Positions 1 through 5,352 of a DNA stretch of 7,531 nt are shown here, piece by piece. Both the position numbers and the translations under genes were made by a program. The stretch lies in assembly GCA_934623545.1 (NCBI GenBank), contig CAKTVN010000075.1, positions 1 to 7,531 of the forward strand. Direction: 5' to 3'. The notes below the pieces were generated by a model. It saw only the letters and a list, made by a program, of their open reading frames with translations. It made no database searches and was not told the DNA's origin. Source of the stretch: an uncultured Oscillospiraceae bacterium (lineage in GTDB: Bacteria > Bacillota > Clostridia > Oscillospirales > Oscillospiraceae). Within the stretch, counting starts at the first letter, position 1, and every line of letters starts with the position of its first letter.

Positions 1-53
1 GGACGAGCTTTCGCGCTTGCGCGGAAGCGAGGGATATGGAGTTTGTGAGGACG
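1..53 (+). repeat. R1 repeat module, copy 1
   Basis: This is a 53-bp module with flanks GGACGAG (1-7) and CGAGGGATATG (28-38). Between the flanks is a 9-bp stem (8-16 with 19-27, one G-T pair) closed by TT. It aligns without gaps to 247-299 and to the reverse complement of 5509-5561. Outside the stem it differs from copy 2 at three positions only, all transitions. Inside the stem, four base pairs are changed on both sides so pairing is kept. The window begins exactly at its first base, so any preceding R2 hairpin would lie outside. Confidence 0.8.
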
Positions 54-55
54 CC

Positions 56-187
56 GCCCGAAGGGCGTTCCTTGACCACCGGTGTAACGATAATACATAA
101 AACGTAACGACTTGTTTTTTCGCGCGTCAGCGCTATTTCGTTCCCCAGCGCCTCTTTTTTGCATACTTTTTTCTGGCAAGACAGAAA
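56..187 (+). repeat. R3 repeat module, copy 1 (truncated at its right arm)
   Basis: This stretch is a direct repeat of 5854-5985. The best match runs from about 85 to 187, including a stretch from GCGCCTC (148) through CAGAAA (187) that is identical in both copies. It opens with a small hairpin (CGCCC-GAA-GGGCG, 55-67). It ends with the left arm of a long hairpin (161-175), loop GCAAGA (176-181), and only the first six bases of the right arm (182-187). In the other copy the right arm is complete. Here it is cut off where the R2-R1 block begins. Confidence 0.85.
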
Positions 188-192
188 TGGGA

Positions 193-227
193 CCAAACAG
201 CAAACCAGCGTAGCGTTTGCTGTTTGG
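193..227 (+). repeat. R2 hairpin module, copy 1
   Basis: This is a perfect 12-bp inverted repeat (193-204 with 216-227) around the 11-nt loop CCAGCGTAGCG (205-215). The other copy, inverted at 5582-5614, has the same loop with one change (T to A) but a different arm sequence that still pairs. A spacer of 19-20 nt and then an R1 module follow in both copies, so R2 and R1 form one composite block. Confidence 0.85.
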
Positions 228-246
228 AGAGGACGAGCAGCGCAAT

Positions 247-299
247 GGACGAGACCTGCCGCTTGCGGCGGGGCGAGGGATATGAAGCTTGCGAGGACG
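247..299 (+). repeat. R1 repeat module, copy 2
   Basis: This 53-bp module differs from the reverse complement of 5509-5561 at one base. Its stem is 255-262 with 265-272 (8 bp, one G-T pair) closed by TT. The arm sequence differs from copy 1 by compensating changes. R4 follows immediately at 303, as it does in the inverted copy. Spurious open frames running through it are not genes. Confidence 0.9.
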
Positions 300-302
300 A
301 AC

Positions 303-361
303 GCCCGCGGAGCGACAGTTGCGGTCGCGCAACTACAACGGCACATCGGTGAATACGAAAA
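303..361 (+). repeat. R4 repeat module, copy 1
   Basis: The first 23 bases (303-325) are identical to 5994-6016. The rest matches with gaps, keeping the ATCGGTGAATACG stretch that corresponds to CTCCGGTGAATCCGG in the other copy. An internal hairpin, AGTTGCG (317-323), loop GTCG, CGCAACT (328-334), sits where the other copies carry a differently sequenced stem around a GTC or GAC loop. Orientation is defined so that R4 reads away from R1. Confidence 0.75.
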
Positions 362-366
362 ATGTT

Positions 367-585
367 CCGCGCCTTCGGCGCGGTCGGGCGGACAGCACCC
401 GCAAGGGGTGTGCCGCATCCGTAGCGCGCCAAAGGCGCTGACGGCTGCGCGAGGGCGTCCACCCCTACAAGTCTGTGCAAACGGGCAAAAGCGCCCCGCG
501 CCTCCGGGCGCAAAAGGGTGTCACCCCTTTCGGGGTGACAAAACCGCGTCCTTCGGGCGCGGCAGCTCCTGTGCCTCCGGCACAG
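367..585 (+). repeat. Array of short GC-rich hairpins after R4
   Basis: At least seven separate hairpins lie in tandem: 367-383 (7 bp, loop TTC), 395-411 (loop GCAAG), 426-438 (loop AAA), 498-511 (loop TCCG), 519-540 (9 bp, loop TTTC), 544-562 (8 bp, loop TTC) and 569-585 (7 bp, loop TCC). Several share the apex CC-TYC-GG while the stems below it are unrelated in sequence. No open frame here has a credible start, and the composition is explained by the palindromes. A coding role is rejected. Confidence 0.8.
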
Positions 586-607
586 ATAAAGTGCTCCCCG
601 TCGGGAC

Positions 608-637
608 AAAAGTACCGCCCTTGCGGGCGGCACTTTT
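608..637 (-). terminator. Likely intrinsic terminator of the Fe-S protein operon
   Basis: The core is CCGCCC (615-620), loop TTGC, GGGCGG (625-630). A flanking AAAAGT/ACTTTT stem continues it after one mismatch. Read on the minus strand it sits directly at the stop codon (637-639) and ends in ACTTTT. It also has a T-run at 634-638 on the plus strand, so it could act in both directions and insulate the operon from the repeat island. Confidence 0.7.
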
Positions 638-1338
638 TATACGTCCAATATCTCTCCGTCCACCGAGATCGTCACGACCTGCCATGGGATGAGCTTCCCG
701 CAGGCTTGCAGCGCCTGCTTCGCCGCGTACTCCAGCCCGCCGCAGCACGGCACCTCCATCCGCACGACCGTCACGCTCTTGATCTCGTGTGCCGTCAAAA
801 TTTCGGTCAGCTTCTCGGAATAATCCACCGCGTCGAGCTTCGGGCAGCCGATCAGTGTGATCCTGCCGCGCATGAACTGCTCGTGCATCTGCGCGTAGGC
901 GTAGGCGGTGCAGTCCGCCGCGATGAGCAGCTTCGCCCCGTCGAAATACGGCGCGCCGGGCGGCACCAGCTTGATCTGGCAGGGCCACTGTCCCAGCTGC
1001 GACACACGTTTTTCGCCCGTCTGCGCCGGAGCCTGCGCGCTCCGCGCCGCCATGGTGCGCATCCGGCTGCCGGGGCAGCCGCCGTGCGGCGCCTGCGCCT
1101 TCTGCTGTTTACTTGCCTGGACGGCGGCTTCGTCATACGCCGCAGCCTCGCGCTCGACAAAGGTGATCGCACCCGTCGGGCACGCCGGGAGGCAGTCGCC
1201 CAGCCCGTCGCAGTGATCGTCGCGCAGCAGGCGCGCTTTTCCGTTCACCATCCCGATCGCGCCCTCGTGGCACGCTGCCGCGCACGCGCCGCAGCCGTTG
1301 CAAAGATCTTCGTCAATGTGAATGATTTTTCGGATCAT
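637..1338 (-). CDS. 4Fe-4S ferredoxin-like protein with a Cys-rich C-terminal domain
   Basis: This is a 233-aa cytoplasmic protein (no signal peptide or membrane segment), probably an electron-transfer or redox-sensing partner. Residues 1-60 form a bacterial-ferredoxin-like region. The first cluster motif is complete (C13, C16, C19, C23). The second has C43, C49 and C53 followed by Pro, with Leu46 where the usual second cysteine sits. A linker (about 65-115) leads to a second domain with C88, C120, C143, a GCPK motif at C165, a CCGG motif at C198-C199, and C213. These suggest further metal or disulfide chemistry. The start ATG overlaps the upstream stop (ATGA, 1335-1338), with GGAGG at 1346-1350, so it is translationally coupled to the zinc-ribbon gene. 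It is divergent from a Crp/Fnr gene. From general knowledge, such Fe-S genes often accompany Crp/Fnr regulators and hybrid-cluster proteins in Clostridia. No hcp gene is present here, so the function is inferred only loosely. Confidence 0.9.
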   Translation of the reverse strand: MIRKIIHIDEDLCNGCGACAAACHEGAIGMVNGKARLLRDDHCDGLGDCLPACPTGAITFVEREAAAYDEAAVQASKQQKAQAPHGGCPGSRMRTMAARSAQAPAQTGEKRVSQLGQWPCQIKLVPPGAPYFDGAKLLIAADCTAYAYAQMHEQFMRGRITLIGCPKLDAVDYSEKLTEILTAHEIKSVTVVRMEVPCCGGLEYAAKQALQACGKLIPWQVVTISVDGEILDV

Positions 1339-1619
1339 ACCTTTGCCTCCCGTCTCTGTTTCCGCGCAGCAGCCGCCTCTTCCTTCTGCTTGGCGGCGAT
1401 CTGCATCATCTGCTCATACATCTCGTCCCCGACGCACTGGCGCGCATACTTGCACCACTGCACACAGCTGAGCGTATCGTTGTACGCGACAAAGCCGCAG
1501 TTTTCGCAGCGCGCCTCCGTGTCGGTCGAAAACATTTCGATGTCCTGTCCGCACTGCGGACATTTTTTATCCAAAATCGTCGGTGTGCGGGGCTTGCCCT
1601 GACATCCGGAAAGGATCAT
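1335..1619 (-). CDS. Small zinc-ribbon / Cys-rich protein
   Basis: This is a 94-aa soluble protein. C20-x2-C23 and C38-x2-C41 form a classic two-knuckle zinc ribbon. A second cysteine motif follows, C52-x3-C56-x5-C62 (CVQWCKYARQC). The C-terminus from about 66 is a charged Ala/Lys/Glu/Arg-rich helix that could be a coiled coil or a nucleic-acid contact. The start ATG (1617-1619) has AGGAGG at 1629-1634 with a 9-nt spacer, which makes this start secure. It is the first gene of the minus-strand operon and overlaps the Fe-S gene by 4 bp. The family function is not known to me. Two cysteine clusters beside an Fe-S protein suggest a redox or metal-handling accessory role, which is inference. Confidence 0.85.
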   Translation of the reverse strand: MILSGCQGKPRTPTILDKKCPQCGQDIEMFSTDTEARCENCGFVAYNDTLSCVQWCKYARQCVGDEMYEQMMQIAAKQKEEAAAARKQRREAKV

Positions 1620-1664
1620 AATATAGCGCCTCCTTTTGCCGTGCGGCGTTTTTCTGCCGCGTGC

Positions 1665-1693
1665 TTGACCTTATGTCTGCATTATAGTATGAT
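1665..1693 (+). promoter_or_regulatory. Sigma-A-type promoter of the Crp/Fnr gene
   Basis: A -35 TTGACC (1665-1670) and a -10 TATGAT (1688-1693) are separated by 17 bp. Transcription would start near 1700, giving a leader of about 40 nt. An overlapping TATAGT at 1683-1688 is a possible alternative -10 but lacks a spaced -35. Confidence 0.65.
1681..1686 (-). promoter_or_regulatory. Minus-strand -10 element for the zinc-ribbon/Fe-S operon
   Basis: Read on the minus strand this is a perfect TATAAT, about 60 nt upstream of the zinc-ribbon start codon. No good -35 hexamer is found 16-18 bp upstream, so the promoter may need an activator or be intrinsically weak. It overlaps the spacer region of the opposite promoter. 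Confidence 0.5.
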
Positions 1694-1703
1694 GAACGCA
1701 TCA
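1690..1703. promoter_or_regulatory. Candidate Crp/Fnr operator (TGATG-N4-CATCA)
   Basis: This is a perfect 5-4-5 palindrome, TGATG AACG CATCA. The half-site length and spacing match the FNR/CRP geometry (TTGAT-N4-ATCAA). It overlaps the -10 of the regulator's own promoter and lies just upstream of the opposing -10. Binding here would be expected to repress the regulator gene and could block or modulate the divergent operon. Assignment to this regulator is inference. Confidence 0.5.
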
Positions 1704-1705
1704 AT

Positions 1706-1731
1706 TCCGTTGTTAGAGCAACAGAACGGAG
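1706..1731 (+). promoter_or_regulatory. Leader hairpin overlapping the ribosome binding site of the Crp/Fnr gene
   Basis: TCCGTT (1706-1711) pairs with AACGGA (1725-1730). GTT/AAC pairs inside it, with a 2-nt bulge. The right arm contains most of the GGAG ribosome binding site (1728-1731, 9 nt before the ATG). A competing palindrome, AACGG-AG-CCGTT (1725-1736), uses the same bases. The arrangement could tune translation, but it is short and may be incidental. Confidence 0.35.
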
Positions 1732-1740
1732 CCGTTTGAA

Positions 1741-2391
1741 ATGGAAATTTTTTCGCATCCGCTTTTTGCCGGCATGACGCCGGAGGAGACCGCGCAAATG
1801 CAGGCGCTGCACGCTTTCCGGGAGCGGACGTTCCCGAAGGGCGCGTATATCCTCCGCTCCGGCGACCGGACGCAGGCGCTCGGCTTGGTCCGCGCGGGCG
1901 GCGTCCACATTGAAAGCTGCGACGTCTGGGGCGAGCGCAGCATCCTCAGCTACATCGCGCCGGGGCAGGTCTTCGCCGAGACCTATGCCGTCTGCGGCGA
2001 GGCGATGATGGTCGACGCCGTCGCGGCAGAGGACAGCGAGATCGTCTTCCTCGATCTTTCCGTGCTGCTCGGCGCGGCACAGCGGGCGGCGAGCTGGTAT
2101 CCGAAGCTGATGCAGAATCTTCTGCGCATCACGGCGCGGAAAAATCTGACGCTCTCGAGCCGCATCTTCTGCACCACGGCAAAGAGCGTCCGCGGGCGGC
2201 TCCTGACCTATCTGTCCGCGCAGGCCGCGCAGCAGGGCGGCTGCGAATTTGACATTCCCTTCGACCGCCAGCAGCTCGCGGACTATCTGAATCTGGACCG
2301 CAGCGCGCTTTCGAAGGAGCTCGGCAAAATGCGCGATGAGGGGCTTCTGGAATTTCGAAAGAACCACTTCCGCCTGCACCAGCCGCTGTGA
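1741..2391 (+). CDS. Crp/Fnr-family transcriptional regulator
   Basis: This is a 216-aa DNA-binding regulator. Residues about 5-115 form a cNMP-binding-like beta-roll (PKGAYILRSGD at 32-42, APGQVFAE at 73-80). About 118-145 is the dimerisation helix, and 146-213 is a Crp-type winged helix-turn-helix with recognition helix around DRSALSKEL (186-194). The phosphate-binding Arg-Ser/Thr of true cAMP receptors is absent, so cAMP is unlikely as the ligand. Cysteines are C60, C85, C144 and C168. The N-terminal Cys cluster of E. coli FNR is missing, so a canonical oxygen-sensing 4Fe-4S cluster is not supported. GGAG (1728-1731) supports the ATG at 1741. It is divergent from the zinc-ribbon/Fe-S operon, shares its promoter region, and probably regulates it and itself. 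The effector could be heme, NO or a redox signal, but this is not determinable here. Confidence 0.92.
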   Translation: MEIFSHPLFAGMTPEETAQMQALHAFRERTFPKGAYILRSGDRTQALGLVRAGGVHIESCDVWGERSILSYIAPGQVFAETYAVCGEAMMVDAVAAEDSEIVFLDLSVLLGAAQRAASWYPKLMQNLLRITARKNLTLSSRIFCTTAKSVRGRLLTYLSAQAAQQGGCEFDIPFDRQQLADYLNLDRSALSKELGKMRDEGLLEFRKNHFRLHQPL

Positions 2392-2415
2392 GCGCTTCTC
2401 TTAACGGCATTTGCA

Positions 2416-2444
2416 TTGCATTTGCCCGCATCCGGGAGTATAAT
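2416..2444 (+). promoter_or_regulatory. Promoter of trkA-trkH
   Basis: A -35 TTGCAT (2416-2421) is followed by a 17-bp spacer and a perfect -10 TATAAT (2439-2444). Transcription would start near 2451, giving a leader of about 48 nt. That is too short for a known riboswitch such as the c-di-AMP type. A second TTGCAT (2411-2416) lies just upstream, making a short direct repeat over the -35. Confidence 0.75.
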
Positions 2445-2498
2445 ATCAGAAAAACCGCATGATCTCAGAGAAATCGCACGAAGTCAGGAGTGTAACGC

Positions 2499-3872
2499 AT
2501 GAAAATTGTCATTGTCGGAGACGGCAAGGTCGGCAGCACCCTTGCCGAGCAGCTCTCCCGCGAGGGGCATGACATTACGATCGTAGACCGCAGCCCGGAC
2601 CCCCTTCAGCAGACGACGGAGGATCTGGACATCCTCTGCATCGAGGGAAATGGCGCGACCTATGAGACCCAGATGGAGGCGGGCGTCGACTCGGCAGATC
2701 TTCTGATCGCCGTCACAGCGTCGGACGAGCTGAATCTGCTCTGCTGCCTCATCGCCAAAAAGGTCGGCGCGCAGCACACCATTGCCCGCGTGCGCAACCC
2801 GGAATACAATTCCGAGCTTCCGCTCATCACCGATGATCTGGGGCTCAGTCTGTCCGTCAACCCGGAGCTGACCTGCGCCACCGAGATCGCGCGCAGCCTG
2901 CGGCTTCCGTCCGCCATGCGCGCCGACACGTTCGCAGACGGTCATGTGGAGCTTTTGCAGCTTCTGCTGCGCGAGGATTCTCCGCTTGCAGGCAAGACGC
3001 TGATGGAGCTTCCGGCGCTGACGCGCTCCAACGTGCTGATCGGCGCAGTGCAGCGCGGCGAGGACAGCGTGACCATCCCCGGCGGCTCGTTCCGTCTGGA
3101 GCCGGGCGACCGCGTGCTTCTGGTCTCCACGCCGCGCAGTGCGCAGAGCTTTTTCCGCCAGACAAAGCAGGACTCCACCCGCATCCGGCAGGTCATGCTG
3201 GTCGGCGGCGGGCGCATCGCTTACTACCTTGCAAAGCAGCTTCTGGAATCGGGGCTGGACGTCAAGATCATCGAATCGGACTATGCCCGCTGCGAGGAGC
3301 TTTCGCAGCTTCTGCCGAAGGCGACCATCCTGCACGGCGACGGAACGAACGAAGCCGTCCTGCGCGAATCCGGCATCGCCCAGACCGACGCATTCGCAAG
3401 CCTCACCGGCATGGATGAGGAGAACATCCTCATGAGCCTCTACGTCCGCAAGAGCTTCCCGCGCGTCAAGGTCGTCACGAAGGTCAACCGCGCCTCGTTC
3501 CAGAGCATTCTCAGCGCACTGGACGTCGGAAGCGTCTACAATTCCCGCCACAGCGCGTCCAACCTCATCTGCCGCTACGTCCGCGCGATGCAGAACTCCG
3601 TCGGCTCGAAGGTCGAGACGCTCTACAAGCTGGTGGGCGGGCGCGTCGAGGCTCTGGAGTTCCGCGCGGCGGAGGGCTCGCCGGTCTGCGGCACGCCGCT
3701 GTCCACGCTGCGCCTGCGCCGGAATCTTCTGATCGGCTCCATCAACCGCGGTGGAAAGATCATCATCCCCAGCGGTTCCGACACCATCGAGCCGGGCGAT
3801 ACCGTCATCGTCATCACGACCATCACCGGACTGAGCGATCTCGGAGACATCCTTGACCGGCGGAAGGGATAA
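2499..3872 (+). CDS. trkA: Trk/Ktr potassium uptake regulatory subunit TrkA
   Basis: This is a 457-aa cytoplasmic protein with two tandem RCK halves, the usual full TrkA length. The first half has a Rossmann nucleotide-binding site at G7-x-G9-x-x-G12 with acidic D30 ending strand 2, then an RCK_C domain at about 147-211. The second half has G236-x-G238-x-x-A241 with E259, and a second RCK_C at about 375-441. The last glycine of the second fold is Ala, a variation that may weaken nucleotide binding at that site. TrkA forms the gating ring under the TrkH channel and responds to NAD(H) or adenine nucleotides. RCK_C domains in Firmicutes may also bind c-di-AMP. CAGGAG (2485-2490) sits 8 nt before the ATG. 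The trkH ATG begins 3 bp after the stop, so the two are one operon and co-translated. Confidence 0.97.
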   Translation: MKIVIVGDGKVGSTLAEQLSREGHDITIVDRSPDPLQQTTEDLDILCIEGNGATYETQMEAGVDSADLLIAVTASDELNLLCCLIAKKVGAQHTIARVRNPEYNSELPLITDDLGLSLSVNPELTCATEIARSLRLPSAMRADTFADGHVELLQLLLREDSPLAGKTLMELPALTRSNVLIGAVQRGEDSVTIPGGSFRLEPGDRVLLVSTPRSAQSFFRQTKQDSTRIRQVMLVGGGRIAYYLAKQLLESGLDVKIIESDYARCEELSQLLPKATILHGDGTNEAVLRESGIAQTDAFASLTGMDEENILMSLYVRKSFPRVKVVTKVNRASFQSILSALDVGSVYNSRHSASNLICRYVRAMQNSVGSKVETLYKLVGGRVEALEFRAAEGSPVCGTPLSTLRLRRNLLIGSINRGGKIIIPSGSDTIEPGDTVIVITTITGLSDLGDILDRRKG

Positions 3873-3875
3873 GCC

Positions 3876-5318
3876 ATGAACAAACGGATGATCCTATACA
3901 TTCTCGGCACGCTTCTGGTTCTGGAGGCGGTCATTCTGCTGCTTCCGGCGCTGGTCGGTCTAATCTACGCCGAACACGCGGGCTGGCTTTATCTGATCAC
4001 CGCGGCGGGCGCCGCTGTGACGGGGCTTGCGATCCGGCTGCTCATCAAGCCCTCGCGCAAGACGATCTATTCCCGCGACGGGCTGGTCGCTGTCGCGCTG
4101 AGCTGGATCGTGCTGTCGCTGGTCGGCGCGCTGCCGTTTACGCTCTGCGGCGACATTCCGAGCTATCTTGACGCGGTGTTTGAGATGGTCTCCGGCTTTA
4201 CGACCACCGGCTCGAGCATCCTGCCGAACGTCGAGGCGCTGAACCATTGCAGCCTCTTCTGGCGCAGCTTTTCGCACTGGATCGGAGGCATGGGCATTCT
4301 GGTCTTCATGCTCGCCATTGTCAACATGGAGGGCGGGCAGGGCATCCACCTGCTGCGCGCCGAAAGCCCCGGACCGAACGTCTCCAAGATGGTCCCGCGC
4401 ATGGTCGACTCCTCCAAGATCCTCTACGCCATCTATTTCGGGCTGACTGCCATTCAGGTCGTGTTTTATCTGGCGGGCGGAATGCCGCTGTTTGACACGC
4501 TCTGCAACGCGTTCGCGACCGCCGGCACCGGCGGCTTTGCGATCAAAGCTGATTCCTTCGCGGGCTACAGCGATTATCTTCAGACCGTCACGACCGTTTT
4601 CATGGCGCTGTTTGGCGTAAATTTTTCGATTTATTTCTTTCTGCTGCGCAGGAAGTTCGATCTGGTCGTGAAAAACACAGAGCTGCGCTGGTATCTGCTG
4701 ATCATTCTCGGCTCGATCGGGCTCATCACGCTCAACATCCTGCCGATGTACCCGCGCTTTTATGACGCGATGCACCACGCGGCGTTCTCCGTCTCCTCGG
4801 TCATCACGACGACCGGCTTCTGCACGGAGAATTTCGACCTCTGGCCGGAGCTTTCGCGTGTGATCCTGGTATTTCTGATGCTGATCGGCGCGTGCGCCGG
4901 GTCCACCGGCGGCGGCTTGAAGGTCTCGCGGCTGGTCATTCTGGTCAAGATGGTCCAGCGCGAGGTGCGGCTCCTGCTCCACCCGCGCACCGTCAAGGTC
5001 ATGACCATCGACGGTAAGCCCGTCTCCAACGACACCGTCCGCGGCGTCAGCGCGTATTTCCTGACCTATGTGCTGCTGATCATGGTGTCGATCTTGCTCG
5101 TCTCGCTGGACAATTTCGACGCCTCCACGACGATCACCTCTGTCTTCGCAACCTTCAATAACATCGGTCCCGGACTCGGGATGGTCGGTCCTGTCGGAAA
5201 CTTTGCGGCGTTTTCACCGCTGTCCAAGATCGTCCTGACGCTCGATATGCTCTTCGGGCGGCTGGAGCTCTATCCGATGCTGATCTTGCTGCTGCCGACC
5301 ACCTGGGCGAAAAAGTAA
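3876..5318 (+). CDS. trkH: Potassium channel/transporter subunit TrkH
   Basis: This 480-aa polytopic membrane protein is the K+-translocating subunit partnered by TrkA. Four pore-loop filters are visible: TTTGS (G112), TAGTGG (G217), TTTGF (G314) and NNIGPG (G431). Between them are hydrophobic helices typical of the four M1-P-M2 repeats. Conserved TrkH stretches SHWIGGMG (133-140) and AGSTGGGLK (341-349) are present. The N-terminal helices at about 5-30 and 37-57 match the extra segments of TrkH/KtrB proteins. Length is normal and no frameshift is seen. GGAAGGG (3862-3868), inside the end of trkA, is the ribosome binding site. Distinguishing TrkH from KtrB by name is somewhat arbitrary. The double-length TrkA partner favours the Trk name. 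Confidence 0.97.
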   Translation: MNKRMILYILGTLLVLEAVILLLPALVGLIYAEHAGWLYLITAAGAAVTGLAIRLLIKPSRKTIYSRDGLVAVALSWIVLSLVGALPFTLCGDIPSYLDAVFEMVSGFTTTGSSILPNVEALNHCSLFWRSFSHWIGGMGILVFMLAIVNMEGGQGIHLLRAESPGPNVSKMVPRMVDSSKILYAIYFGLTAIQVVFYLAGGMPLFDTLCNAFATAGTGGFAIKADSFAGYSDYLQTVTTVFMALFGVNFSIYFFLLRRKFDLVVKNTELRWYLLIILGSIGLITLNILPMYPRFYDAMHHAAFSVSSVITTTGFCTENFDLWPELSRVILVFLMLIGACAGSTGGGLKVSRLVILVKMVQREVRLLLHPRTVKVMTIDGKPVSNDTVRGVSAYFLTYVLLIMVSILLVSLDNFDASTTITSVFATFNNIGPGLGMVGPVGNFAAFSPLSKIVLTLDMLFGRLELYPMLILLLPTTWAKK

Positions 5319-5323
5319 AGCAA

Positions 5324-5349
5324 AAAGTGCCGCCGAAAGGCGGCGCTTT
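5324..5349 (+). terminator. Likely transcription terminator of trkA-trkH
   Basis: An 11-bp stem (5324-5334 with 5339-5349, one G-T pair) with loop GAAA starts 6 nt after the trkH stop codon. It resembles the hairpin at 608-637 (AAGTGCCGCC against GTGCCGCCC on the minus strand). The downstream U-tract is only TTT and lies within the stem, so efficiency is uncertain. Confidence 0.65.
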
Positions 5350-5352
5350 GCG

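Noticed and set aside
498..511. UNCG-type stable tetraloop as a general feature of the hairpins
   Set aside because: Only this hairpin pairs with a true C(UCCG)G loop. In most others the best fold is a 3-nt TYC loop with two C-G pairs, so the tetraloop explanation does not generalise.
133..692. Several long open frames on both strands across 133-692
   Set aside because: They run through R1-R4 and hairpin arrays, have very skewed Arg/Ala/Pro/Gly composition, lack good ribosome binding sites, and share the same short peptide wherever R1 occurs. They are by-products of the repeats.
475..1602. A 375-codon plus-strand open frame
   Set aside because: It is antisense to the Fe-S and zinc-ribbon genes, whose cysteine motifs, ribosome binding sites and stop-start overlap are clear. 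High GC keeps the opposite strand open.
2384..2394. Terminator after the Crp/Fnr gene
   Set aside because: Only a 4-bp CGCT/AGCG stem with no T-run. Read-through into trkA is possible, but trkA has its own strong promoter.
2451..2498. c-di-AMP or K+ riboswitch upstream of trkA
   Set aside because: The predicted leader is only about 48 nt with no complex fold, too short for the known ydaO or related classes.
2484..3551. A 355-codon minus-strand open frame antisense to trkA
   Set aside because: It is in antisense register to a clearly conserved TrkA sequence and matches no family. A similar antisense frame opposite trkH (3960-4982) is rejected for the same reason.
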